Positions 47,589 to 60,200 of a stretch of 64,000 nt of DNA are shown in pieces. The notes under the pieces are model-generated. The model did no database searches. It had not been told where the DNA came from and saw nothing but the letters and a program-made list of their open reading frames with translations. The position numbers were made by a program, and so were the translations under genes. Where the stretch lies: assembly GCF_009870125.1 (NCBI RefSeq), contig NC_046679.1, positions 682,001-746,000 of the forward strand. Reading direction: 5' to 3'. Numbering within the stretch: position 1 is the stretch's first letter; each line of letters starts with the position of its first letter. This DNA is from Drosophila pseudoobscura (lineage: Eukaryota; Arthropoda; Insecta; Diptera; Drosophilidae).

Positions 47589-48209
47589 CTTTTGTAAAAC
47601 GTATTTAAAAACTTTTTTTTCGCCACAGCTTTTGAGCTTGAAAGTCATAAAAACAACTACAACCATCACCAAAAACCTCTTCGAGCCTTCGAGCAGCAAA
47701 AGCTATAAACATTTTTTGCCAAGAAATTTTCTTGTTTGTTTTATATTTTTTGAAATTTGTTTCTTTCCTCTATTTACTTGTGTAAACTGGTTGCATATAG
47801 AAAAACATTAAGACTAAAGTACATACATGTATATTCTCTCGTTCTAGGCAGTTAACATGGCTACAAAACTATTCAAATATGGTTAACTAAACCCTTCCTG
47901 TTTGTGTTTCGGTTAGCTAGTGGTCTGTTCACGGGTGGGTTGTGGGTTTTCTTGTTTTCTTGGGTGTTTCAGAGTGGTAGGGATTGGGGAGGTCAAGGGT
48001 CTAGGATCTGGGGTGAAGGGTCGGGGAAGTTGGCTATAATTTCTACCTTCACGCAAGGCTAAAACATCATCTTTTGGTTTACTTTTCCTCTTCGATTTTC
48101 ACTGTAATTTCAACGATTTTATTTCCTCTTTCTTTCCGCAGGCACACGAAAATGCAGTGCATGATAAACTCCCTAAAAACTCCCTTCCACTTCCAACGCC
48201 TCCAACATC
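47589..48209 (-). other. Probable 3' UTR of sima
   Basis: The stretch is non-coding, directly after the stop of the last sima exon and before the first candidate polyadenylation signal. Confidence 0.5.
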
Positions 48210-51200
48210 CTAAACGATCTCCGACCAGCCGAGCACCTGCTCCAATTGACTCTCGCTGAACTCGAAGCCACCCTCGCTCATGATGTAGTCGTCGTTGCAG
48301 AGGTCCATCATGGCCGGGGTGTGCAGCAGGGGATTGCTGTTGTCCAAAAACGATATCGAGGCCTTCCTGCTGGGAGCGCTGCTACCGTTGTGGCATCCTT
48401 CGGCCTCCTCCTCGCCCACCAGTTGCTGCTGTGGGATTACATCGAGAGGCGGAGGCGCAGACTCCTCCAGTCCAGTGGCCCTGTCGCTGTTCGTGATGAG
48501 CACCCGTTTGCGTGGCGACACCGATGATCCGTCGACGAGGCTGTTCTCGTCGATGCCGCTGTCGCTGGAGGCATCTGTGTCGCAGGCCGTCAGGCCCGGC
48601 GGCACGGAGTCGTCCAAAGAGACCACTGACCCGGCATCGCCATCGCCTCCGCCCGCGTCAGAGCCGCTGAAGACCGGCGACAGCTGGAAGTTGGTGCCGC
48701 TGATCAGCGGATTGTGGTGATAGTTACGGAGCACGGCCGACGTGGAGGTGTGACAGTGCAGGGGAAATCCGTACTTGCCGTAGCCGCCAAGCGGAGGCGA
48801 TTTCGGTCCGGTCTGATCCTGATCCAGGCAATTGTCGTCTATAATCATCGGTTCGGAGACGTCTTCGGGCTCGGTAACCTGTTTTCAGGGGTTGGTAGAG
48901 AAGAGCACAAAATAAAAAGTCAATTAGTAAGGGGTTTTGGTGGGCAACGAGACTCAATAGCTGGAAGCACACGCCCAGGGCTCTGTAAATGCGAAAAAGT
49001 GACAATTTATTTCCCTGCTACAATTTGTTTTGAATAATTGGATCGATTTTCTTTACGTACTGACTTATTATTAACTTATCGTCATTAATTATAAGCGAGG
49101 AGTTTCAATTACAATAACAATTACAATTAAATCTTAAGGAGCGCAATCTGAACGTAAATTAATTGAAATTAACCAATTTGCAGCTTAATTACACCCTAGA
49201 TCACTCGTGACTCCCTGGAGTATGGTACCATTCCCATTCCCATTTCCATTTCTATGCAAATGGCAGCGATTAACTCTACGAGACCTGGAGGCAAATTCTG
49301 ATACCTTGTCAGGCAATGAAAATTGTAAAATCTAGCGTAAAAAGTGGGCTAAGCCACAGCCAGTCCAGGCCAGGCCAGGCCAGGCCAGGGAAATGTTTAA
49401 AGTCAGAAGACATTTACTCAGACAAGCCAAATTCCCAGTGGGGCCTCCCGAGAGCGAGCAACAGCAAGCCGCAGGCTCCGCCAGTAAAAGTCAAGTGAAA
49501 AGGCCCCCCAGCCACCCACAAAGCCACAGCCCAAGGAACCAGTCGAAGGGTGGCCGCAATAAATCATATTTTAATGATGGCCCACAGCCGGAACGGAACG
49601 GGTCTGCTGCTGGCTGAAATTCGAGTAGAATCCAGCAGCGGAGCTTTATTATGCTGTGGATTTCAGATTGACACAAAGAACTCCTCCCACATCCCGAGTC
49701 AGAGTCCGAGTACGAGTCCGAGTCCGACTACTAGTACGAGTCGCTGTCTATTCCCACCAGACAGACTGACAGGAAGTGGGGAATATATCAGTTTCGATGG
49801 CTGCCAAGCTGCCGCCAGCAATTCTCAGTAATGACAAGCGGCCGATGACGAAGATAAAGTTGCCAAAAATTGCCCTGCCGGCACTCCACTCCACTCCACT
49901 ACTCGTGTGGTGCAAAGTGGGTTCAAGTGCAGTCTATTGAACCCCTGTTCGGCGATGCTTTAATGGGGTTTTGTTTGTCTCCGATTGCAGCGAGCGGAGC
50001 GCTAATTGCTGCAGTCCGACGGCAATTACGGACGAAAAGCGAAAGTGCTGTAAGTTGATCGATGGGCAAACAAGCCGCGTAAGAGAACAAAGCCAGCAGT
50101 CAGCAGCCCCCCGCCCCCAGCTGCAAGTGAAAGTCATTTCAGCGGAATCCCCAACGTTGCTCCTCCAGGCATATCATCGAGGACGACACATTAACAGCTG
50201 CCGCACACAGCGATAGGAGACGAGACCGCCCATAAACATCTTTAGCTGTCGCGGGGCGTCGGGGCGTATGCGCAAGAAAATGGTGAAAAATTCTGATGGC
50301 ACGCGCAGTGCCTTCCCGAGGGCATCGACGGCCGGGGAATAATAGGTTTATTGTTTGATATATATTGTGTGCCGCGCACGAGCCGGCTTACACGCATTCA
50401 TGGGCATTGGCCTAATATGCTCTAATAAATTATTAAAGGCATTTGCTGCCACGCAAAACGAAACTATTGGAAGGAAACCGGACAGAATCCTAGACAAATT
50501 GTCCGCGGCAAAGGTTTCCGGGTGGGTCCTGCCATCCCGATGGCATTACAATAATTGGCAGGCGAAAGCCGAAAGCCGTCAGGAGGAGCCTTCTCCTTTT
50601 CGCCTTTTCGAGCGTCAACTTTATGGCGGATTTCCACTTTGCCCTGCGTTCTGCTGAGCTGTGCAGCGCCGTTTAAAGCCATCTAATTGGATTTTTTTGT
50701 TTTGTATGGCACGGGCTCGCATCGCATTTCATCGACGCTGGAACGCGCTTTTTGGGGGGTAGCCACGCCCATGGCAGAGCACGAAAGTCCAATAGAAAAA
50801 CAAAAGTAATTAAAGGCAAACTTTGCTTCCACTTCTGCCAAGTTTCTGCACAAAAATCTGCTGTCACCGCACAATAAAGGGGCCCATTTGAAAGCGTACA
50901 GCACACAGCACACAGCACAGAAGTAGGCAGCAAATGTCCTTAAAGGCCTCCTGCGCGTGGGTGGAGTACAGTCTCGCTTGGCTGAGTTCCAGAATGGGCC
51001 TGGGCGTGGACCTGAGCCTGGGCAGCAGTTTAAACTCTTGCCCCTCTCGTTGCGTAATTTGGCCAGCAGACTCCTGGGAACACGCCGCAGTATATAGTCA
51101 ATAGAATAGTCAATACGCCGCAGTCAATAGAAATTGGCTTCGTCGCCCCGGGCTCTCGATTCGGCTGCTTGTGCGTGTTGCGTGCAGGAAAGGATTGCCC

Positions 51201-54200
51201 AGGCTGCCCCTAGATGCTCCCATTGATGTTTGCATTTTTCTGAGTCCTGCCCGAATCATGGCATAACGAGGAGAAATTGAAATTGAAAACTGGAACCCAC
51301 CTGAGTGCCTTCTCGAAATCAATAAGCAATAAAGTTGAATAACTCACGCGCCAGTGGCAGCGGCAGTGGCAGGGAGACAATGTGGCGTATACGTAATGCA
51401 ATTGTCGTCAGGCATATTTCCCCTTGAAAAGGACTGTGCTTGCGTGTGTCTGCTTTCCTGGTGGATTGCGTAGAATTTAATTTCGTCACAGCGTTCGTGT
51501 GTGACGAAAAGTTGTCATTTATTTACAGGCAAACGAGGCGAAAGATTTAAATTCTGCCTGAAAGTGAAACCCCAACCCAAGTCCCAGGACGAGCCCACAC
51601 GGAGATAAGAGAGAAAGTTATCCGTGTGCTCGGCATACTTAAGTGCTCCTCTGGCGGGGCAGGCCAGGCGGCGGAAGGCAGTAATGAATTCGAAGCCAAG
51701 TACAGCCTGCCAGGACCAAGGCAGGACCAGTTTTGCTGACTTGATTAGCGGACAGCATCATTTATTCCAATCAAAAGATTTCAATAAATTGCCAGTCAGT
51801 CTCTCAGTCCCCGGGTCTCCCAGTCCCCAGTCAGGCAAATAGAACACACAATAGAGATTAATCAATTCCCTGGCTGGCATGGCATGTCCTGGTCCTGATC
51901 CTGGTCCTGCCTGTCAATACAAATATGCTATGCTGAAGGGCAGGGCAGGCCAAATATATATATGCACATAAATCGAAAAGCGGCAAAAGAAAAGTTGTAA
52001 ACAGACTACTCCTTCCCCACCCCCCGCCCGCTGCCCCAAAATGTAGGTGCAAGAAAAACACACAATTTCCCCCCTTCGATTGGGGTTTTCTCTGTGCTGT
52101 TGACCGCCTCTATCCTGGGTTTTCCTCTGCCGAATACGATTGGAAGGCAGGATTCGCAGGGTTTCCGAGGAGGTGGTTTTTGCTTTATTGTTTTATTGGA
52201 TTTACTAAAATATTTATTAAAAGTTTATTAAAATACTTTATAATCCAGATATCATATTCCGTATTCCATATTCCATATTCAGTATCGTATCGTGTTACAT
52301 ATCATATATATACGCATGTATATGTGTAAGTTGCTTGACATCTTGTATATCTGTATATGTATATGTATATTGTATAGGTGTATATGTATGTATAATATTG
52401 CATACTCTGCGGCGCTTAGCCTTACGATTCGAGTCTAATTCAAGGCTAGTTCCGCTGTCTACTCCGCTCTGTGCTTCAATTTGCGCTAACTTCTTGTGGG
52501 TGGAGGGAGGATAGGGGCAGGGGTCTCTGCGAGGTTGCGAGGTCTGAGGTATTCTCGGTGTCTCTTGCTTGGCACTGTGCGGCATGGGGCATGTGGCATG
52601 TGGCATGTGACCTGTAAGCTGCTTACTGCTGACGGGGCACAAATAATTGTTGCAAATTAACTGGCCTGCAGAGGCGAAAGGGCCAACTGATTTGTTGGCA
52701 TGGCAAATACAAGTAATGCCCCATGAAAATGACTCTTCATTTGTTCATGCTCTTTGACAAATGAGTGTTACCAGAGCCCCCGCCCCCGCCCCCGCCCCTG
52801 GCGAGACGAGTCAAGGCTCCAAGATAGAGCTAAAGTGGTGCCTGTGTGCCTGCCACCTGTTGATACGCCCATTCGCGAGCAATCATATTATAATTTTGCA
52901 TAATGCCTGCACAATTAATCAGGAAGCCAAACGAGAGGTCGAGGTGGAGGTAGAGGTAGAGGCCCTGAATGAACTTCAAATTGACTGGGACATTCATATA
53001 TGTATGTTAGCTGGATATACATGCTAGAAAGGAGCCAGGAAGGGCATTAATCAAAATCATCCAGCCGCCAAATCAATTGCAGAGGGGGGCCGGGGCCACA
53101 AAGTGCTTGTCACCTCCGACGTGGCTCTGGCTCTCCATCAGAGCAGCCCTTCAGCCAGACTTTGACATTGACTTGAGTTATGATGAGTGGGCTGAATCGT
53201 CGAGAGCTCGCTTCAGGGAAGGGATATGTCATGGGTGAATCGGTGTATGAGTGGCTGCTCCTCTCCTCGCCTGTCTGTCTGTCTGTCTTCATTTGCTAGC
53301 CAAAAATTACGGCCCAGCTAATAAAGCTGTGGCACAGTAAATCTGATTTGGGGACTTGGGGCGTGGCAGTAGACTTGATTTGTTCTCTCACAAAAATTTC
53401 ACTAAAATGTACTTTGCGTTACTTTACTTTACTTTACTTTACTTGACTCTGAAGCATTTTCCGAGGTATGCAGGTTCCGGCTTTGTTTTGTTTTAGGCTA
53501 TAAAAATGACACAACATTTAGTTTAGTTTAAATTAAGTTTTAGTTTTACTTTTACTTTACTTGCTCTAGGTTTGGTTTAGCTTTTAAGATTTAATTAGGT
53601 TAGTTTTTGGTTTTTTTTTAGTCATACTTGGGCTCTAGTTTAGCTAATCCTTTGCTATAAATGCGAGACACATACAACAAGATTTGGAGGTAGTAAAAAA
53701 CGATTCGGCCCCACCCTTCGCATCCCCATTGGGGATGTATGTGTGGGGCACTGGTAATCGTACTGGTAATCGTTATCGTAATCGTATTTGTAATCGTTAT
53801 CAAAGGGTCGCACAACATTCACTAAGAGGTGTACAATATTGAACTATCAAATGTCGGAGTAGGTATAGTGGTATAGGGGGGTATAGGGGGGTATAGGTGT
53901 ATAGGGGGAATAGAGGTATGTATGTGTATGTATATTTTAGTTAAATGTATAATGTCTTTGTCGATGCGCTGGCATTGGCCTCCTTTAAACCGGAGGATGC
54001 ACGAATGCATGTATATGTGTACACGAGGTAGTATGTGAGTGCCGCACCGCTCGAGCGCGCTCGGGGGCCGCGGTCTGCACGATCGTACTTATACATGTAC
54101 TGAGGTATTTGTGGTATATTTGTGGTATTGTATGTACTTTCTGTTCGATCTCTTTGCACTCCGTGTCGATAAAGCTATCTATCCACTGCTTTCATTGCTG

Positions 54201-57200
54201 TTCTGCTCTCCATTCTCATTCCCATTCCCACTGCCACTCCCACTCGCACTCTCTTTCCTATTCCTTTCCCATGCCTTCAATTCATTTCCTTCTCTGTGCC
54301 ATACGTAACGCGAAAAATTTCAACTAAATGTGGGACTGGGGATCGTCGTGATCGCCTAAACATATGAAGTCGTTAATGTTATTGTTATCGTTAGTCGATT
54401 CAAATTTGACTTGCTCTGGGGATCGTAATACTATCGTCTCGATATCCTATCCCATATCTAATATTAGGCAGATTAGTTTTTAGTTTAGTTAAAGCCACAT
54501 CGATTAATTTTGAGAGTTCTCTAGCTTACTGTCGGTTCTCTGGTGTTACATCCCTATCCCTATTTACATCTCCCAGGACTTCCTGCTTAGATCTATGTTT
54601 AAGTTTCGAGGTTTGTATATAATTTTTGAGAGTTTTCGGCTCACAGTCTTTTCGGGCTATAATAATTATTCAAATACTCTCAAATCCGCCTGGATCTGGG
54701 TTTAGCTCTGACTAAATGATTATCGAGAGGAATATATCGTAGTACATGCTAATTGTCTGTATATATGTGTTTATGTACCTATATGGTATGTGTACGGTAT
54801 TTGTCTAGTTAGTTGCTTCTTCTTCTGATGCTCCTGGTGCTACGTACAGGACTCGAGGATTGCTTTTCAATTTGTCTAAATGTTCTAATCTTAGTCTCGT
54901 ATCATCTCGTCTCGTCTCGTCTCGGGGGTTCCTGCTAACAGTATAATTTGCTATAATTTCTGAGCTGATTGCGAGAGAACACGCTTGGCTTCATTGTGTT
55001 TCGTTGAGAGTTCTTTGAGGGCTGTTCCATTCCGTTCCGTTTCGTTTCGTTCCGTTCCGGAGGTAGTTTCGGTTTACAGTACTGCGGGTGGGTGCCCGCG
55101 AGGTAGTTTCGGTTCGGTTCCGATCTGTCTGTCTGTCTGGCAATTTCTCCTATGAATTGTTCTATTCTGACCAGAGAAGCCTTCTCCTTGAAGCCTCCAC
55201 TCCACTCCAATCTGCTCTGGAGCCGCGCAAACAAAACATACAACAACAACAAAAAAACTAAGAAGAAAAAAGAAGAGAATTAATGTAAATAAGGCATAGA
55301 GCGCCCCCAAGTAGGCAGCAAATATTTGTCCAAGCACACACATGTGTCACAGGATAATGCAAATTGGCCCGGGTCCGGTCCCGGTCTCGGTCCCGTTCCC
55401 GGTCCCCGACAGCATGTTGCAAGTGCCGCAGCCAATTAGGGGAAGCGGACGATTCATTAGTGCAGGCCATACCAGTAGGCACCATCGCAGCCATGACGCA
55501 CAAGTGCGAGCCTGTGCCGTGTGCCTCTGCCGTGTGCCTCTGCCACTGACTGGGCTGGGAAGCTCGTGTAGCCCATAAAACCAACGGAGCAGCGGAGCCG
55601 CCCAGCCCGGGTGCCCGAAAACATAAGAGACACGTGCCGCAAAACAGAAAGAGCGACTGAGGCTGAGGCAGAGGCAGACGTAGAGGCAAAGAGCGTTGGC
55701 GGTTGCTCTCTCCTTCGGCCCAAACGGAAAGTGAAAGTCAAAGTGAAAGCGAAAGCGAGAGCGATGGAGAGTGCGAGTGAGCGAAGAGCCAGAGCTGTGT
55801 CAGCTGTGTGCTCAAAAAAAGGAAAATAAAAGACCCGGAGGATAGACACAGATGAGAGTGGGAGTGGAAGTGGAAGTGGGAGCTAGGACGTGGGGAGTGG
55901 GCCTAAGAGAGGTGCAAAATCAATACGGATACGGAAGGGAAAATCAAGCGGGAATGCGACACGCGCTGGAATGCTAATGTGCTGCCGGGCATGGAATCCC
56001 AGGCAATCCCAGGAATCAATGGCCCGACTAAAGTAGTGTCAATAGTGTAGGAGGCCGCTGCCTTTCGCTCTGACATTTTAAATTCTGGCAGGGATGGCAG
56101 GGAGGGCAGGGGAGGGACAATCGTACGATTGTACACTATTTTCCATCTGGATATTTATGATTTCGGGACTCGTTTTCGGGTGCCGGCTCTAGAGGGTGCT
56201 CTATCCAGCTGGAGGGGAAAAATGTGCGTCAGACACGCCATGGCCTGCCAGGGCCAGGGGCAAAGTTAATTAAGCTGGTAAGCCAGGGAGGGAGAGGGAG
56301 AGGGAGACGGAGGGCAGGGGGCCTGGCGACACAATGGGAACACAAATTCGTTGTGTAACAGGGACCCCGACCTCTGAACCCTCCACTCGACAGAGTGGAA
56401 TGATGTATGTAGGTCAGTACGTGGCCCAGTGCAGAAAATCAATAAAAGATTTTTGAAAATATTTAAAGGAAGGAAAATCAAAACAATTACGTATAACGGT
56501 TTCTGGTTTTTGGTTTTTTGAAAAATCACTCCTTCGTTTATGTGTGTGTGTGTGTATTAAAAGGCTACAAATAATAGAAACAAAAACAAAAGGTCTACAA
56601 ACTAAATTACAAACGAATCAAAGGCTTCTGCTCCGCGCGGGCGGTGTCCGTGTCGGAGTCCGAGCCGTAGCCGGAGCCGGAGTTCGGAGTCCGGAGGCCG
56701 AAAGTTAAAGCTTCAGTGGCGACCCGAGGTTTGTTCTAAATACGCTCTATTATTTTCACTATAGTATGTATATATCGTATGTCTAGAGGTATTCGTATCT
56801 ATATATATGTATATGCCGTTGGGGGATCTGCCCAGCACGAGGATTGTTCTTTTAATTGCTAATAGTTGCTAAAACGTATGTATATATATATCATATATGG
56901 ATGTATATATAGGTGTACATGTGAGTGTGTGTGTGTCTGACTCTTCACTAGAGAATTAGTGCACAGAATTGTTGTCTTCTAGCTTAAGGTGAAGTGTGTT
57001 GTGTTGTGTTTTCTTTTCTTATCATTTTCTTTTGTCTTAGTTTCTTAGTTAGGGATTTCCCACCTTCTTCCTCTCTCTCTTGGTTTTTTGTACGTTCAGC
57101 GCTCGAATTTCAGGGTTCAATTTTGTTACTCTTTGCGTTTCACAAATCTTGACAATTTACACAGTTTTCGTTTACAGTATTCTCATTCTTTCAAACAAAG

Positions 57201-60200
57201 AAAGAAACAAACAAACAACGAAAAAGGCCAAAAATGAGTTCGAATCAAACGCTGTCCTGTCTTGTCCCTATCTCTATCTCTGTCTCTGTCTTTCTGTGAC
57301 CTGTCTCCATCCTCCTTTTCTCGTACCTCTCTTTTCCCTCAGTCCAACTGCTTATACATGTAACAAATTCAGGATTCCTCGAACAATTTGAATAAGTCAA
57401 TAGAAATCATAAGGTCAAAGGCTACAATACAGGGGGGATGACGATCCAGAATCAATAATCAAGAATCGATAATCAGAAACTCAAACAACAAAAGCAAATG
57501 CTATCACAGTAAAAAACTTAAAGTTGCCATATTTGAATTTTAATAGTTTACAATTTTATTGCAATTGTTTTACTCATTCGTCATCCGTCCTCCGTAATTC
57601 GTTCTCCGTCATGCGTCATGCGTCATCCTACGTCCGGAGTCTGCGATTTGCGATCTGACGATCTGTCGATCCGCCGTGATCTGTGATGCACTCGCGGTGG
57701 ATCGATCTATCAATCGCCTTGCCTATGCCTACGGTTTTACGTTTTATTTTATGTACAACAGAGTAGTAGTGTTTATGCTCAACAGAACAGAGAAGGTATA
57801 ACAACATGCTTATGGCGCTATGGCTTACGGCTTTCGGCTTACGGCTTACGGCTCTCAACTTAAAATGAAATCAACAAATCGCGCGCCAAGCTAAAACTTA
57901 AAGATTAAAGATACACGCGATACATCCTCGTCATCCGCTTCGCATCTGCATCTGCAGCTGCATTTGCATTCGCATTCGCATTCGCATCCGCAGCCGCATC
58001 AGCGTGCGCACTATTTTAAATAGTCTACAAATTTATAATTTTAAAGTCCACGCTGCAGCTGCAGCTGCCACTGCCACTGCAGCTCTTACACATCTACGGC
58101 TAAACGTATCATCTAGGGCTATCATCTATCGGCTATCGACTATCGACTACTTCCTAGGTCTAAGGACTACACGAATAGAACGCCCCCCACTCTTTGAGAG
58201 GTTTGTTTTAGTTTTATATAAAATCGATCCATTTACAAAGACAAATTGTAGAAATGGGCTTGTCCGTGTGGTTTACGAGTAACTTAGCAGCTCCTTGGTT
58301 TAATCATAGCCTTGGCGTTGCCGTTGCCATTGCTTCCATTAGCTAATTGAGAGGCGGGTGAAGGTCTCCGGTCTCTGGTCTCTGGTCTCGCGACACTAGA
58401 ACCTCTAGAGTCTGGAGTCTAGAGCCTAGACCTTGGCCAGCTGCTTCTTGGGCCGCATGGGCACAATGCAGTAGCCGGCACTTACGTCACGTCCGCTGAC
58501 GAGGAGGTTCTTCAGCACCGAGTTCGACTGCTGCTGCTGCTGGAGCTTCTGCTGCTGCTTGCCCTCCGCGGTCTGCTGCCAGCGGTCGCCGGCCGCCCGC
58601 TTGCCAGCCAGCGTCTGCTGCTGGGCCGAGTCCTTGCCGATCAGCTGCTGTAGCAGCTGCGGCGACTGCACATCCAGGCAGATGGTGCCGCTCTTCAGGC
58701 GCTTCGATTCCACCGGGTTCCCCTGGCTCGTCTGGCTGTTCAGGTGACGCTTGCTTCCGTGCTGCTGCTGCTGCTGGGGCACAAGAATCTGCTGTATGGC
58801 TGGCTTTCCAAGGCGCTGCTGCTGCTGCGTCGTTGTCTGCTGCGGCTTGCTCTCCACCAGTCGAATGGTGGCCTTCGTGGTCACTGGCGCAATGCTCGCT
58901 CCGTTCAGCAGCTTCATGGTGGCGGTGGGCGCCTGCTGCTTGGTGGTCAGCATCAGCTCCTGCAGCTGCTCCTGCTGCTGCTGTTGCTGTTGCTGTTGCA
59001 GCATGCTCTTGTTGTTCTGAATGGTTATCAATGGAACGGCATTCAGGATGACGTTCTGCTGCTGCTGTTGGTGCTGCAGCAGCTGGATGGTCGTCGCCTT
59101 GCAGGGGGAGGACGAGGCAGCCGGACTGACGGCAGCCTCTGCCATGTTGATCTGCAGCAGGTCCCAGCAGTCCAGATTGGAGGCTAAAAGAGTCGGTCAG
59201 ACATTCGTTAGCAAAATTATATTCTCAATAGGAACGGAAATGGAGATGGCAGGGGAAATGGAAGCGGGGATGGGGGCGTTGGGTGGTACATTCTTGTGGG
59301 ATGTTGAAACATGCTGCCTAATCCCGGCCCCTGTTGCCGCTGCCCCCTCCTGGTGGTCGTCGGAGAATCGGAGACAAAATTAGTTCCTTTGCCCATGACA
59401 TTGATGCTAATTTAAAACAATAATATTTTGCCTGCCAGCAGAAGAGGCAGACCAGAACAGAACAGAGCATTTCGCACATAAATAATCGAGAGAATCTTCT
59501 GAACCTGAATCTGAATCTGCAGATACAAGTGTACATATATCTGTGTATCTGTGCTGCGGCCTTTGTCTCCGTATCTTTCTCCGTGTGGCCACGTATCTAC
59601 TCGAATAGAATAGATACAGTTTTGTCTGTGTGTGCGAGTGGCATAAATCAGGCAGAGATTAGCCGAAGGTGGAAATATCATAGAGGCCTAAAAGGCATCT
59701 GCCGCTGCCGCTGCCACAGCCACAGCCCCACCTGCCTGTCACATTTGGAGGCACTTGCAGTCAATACATCTGACAGGGCCATGCGGCTGCCTCCGACAGT
59801 GGCAGGCAGGCATCAATCACGGGCACAGCCCAGGATGGAGACCCCTCCCCCCTGCCCACTGCCTTTGACATGTGTCAAAGGTAAGAGAGCAATGTGTGAA
59901 AATTACGCAAAATCGTTTACAAAGCACTTCGCTCCCTTCAGAAGAGCCACGTCGTGGCTGCCTCGAAGGAGAACCCAAGAACGAGGGTATCGAATGGAAT
60001 GGAATGGAAAAACTTGGGCCCCCATCAATTAGCTCTCCCGCAGCTCCCCCTCTGGCCGGCCGCAGTGACATCTTCCGCGACACGCAACAATATTTCTGAA
60101 TATTTTCCTCCTCTATTTTTACATGTAGGCGTTGAAGTGCGTGTGTGGCGTGTTTCGGGTGTGGGTATGGGTGTGCGTGTGCGTGTGTGTGTGCGTTGGC

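Larger units (their letters stand above)
48879..58485 (-). other. Last (9.6-kb) sima intron
   Basis: No coding exon of either strand is supported here. The intron is unusually long for the window and rich in short direct repeats: CCAGG at 49363-49390, ACTTT at 53420-53445, GTATAGGGG at 53870-53910, GTAATCGTTATC at 53755-53801, CTCGT at 54897-54923, CGTTTCGTTCCG near 55035, and GCATTCGCATTC at 57960-57996. Confidence 0.6.

Noticed and set aside
47515-47811. 98-codon plus-strand frame
   Set aside because: Phe/Leu-rich because of T runs in the sima 3' UTR; no coding bias.
58744-59187. Leu-rich plus-strand frame, 147 codons
   Set aside because: Reverse reading of the CAG-rich sima exon; the leucines come from CTG repeats.
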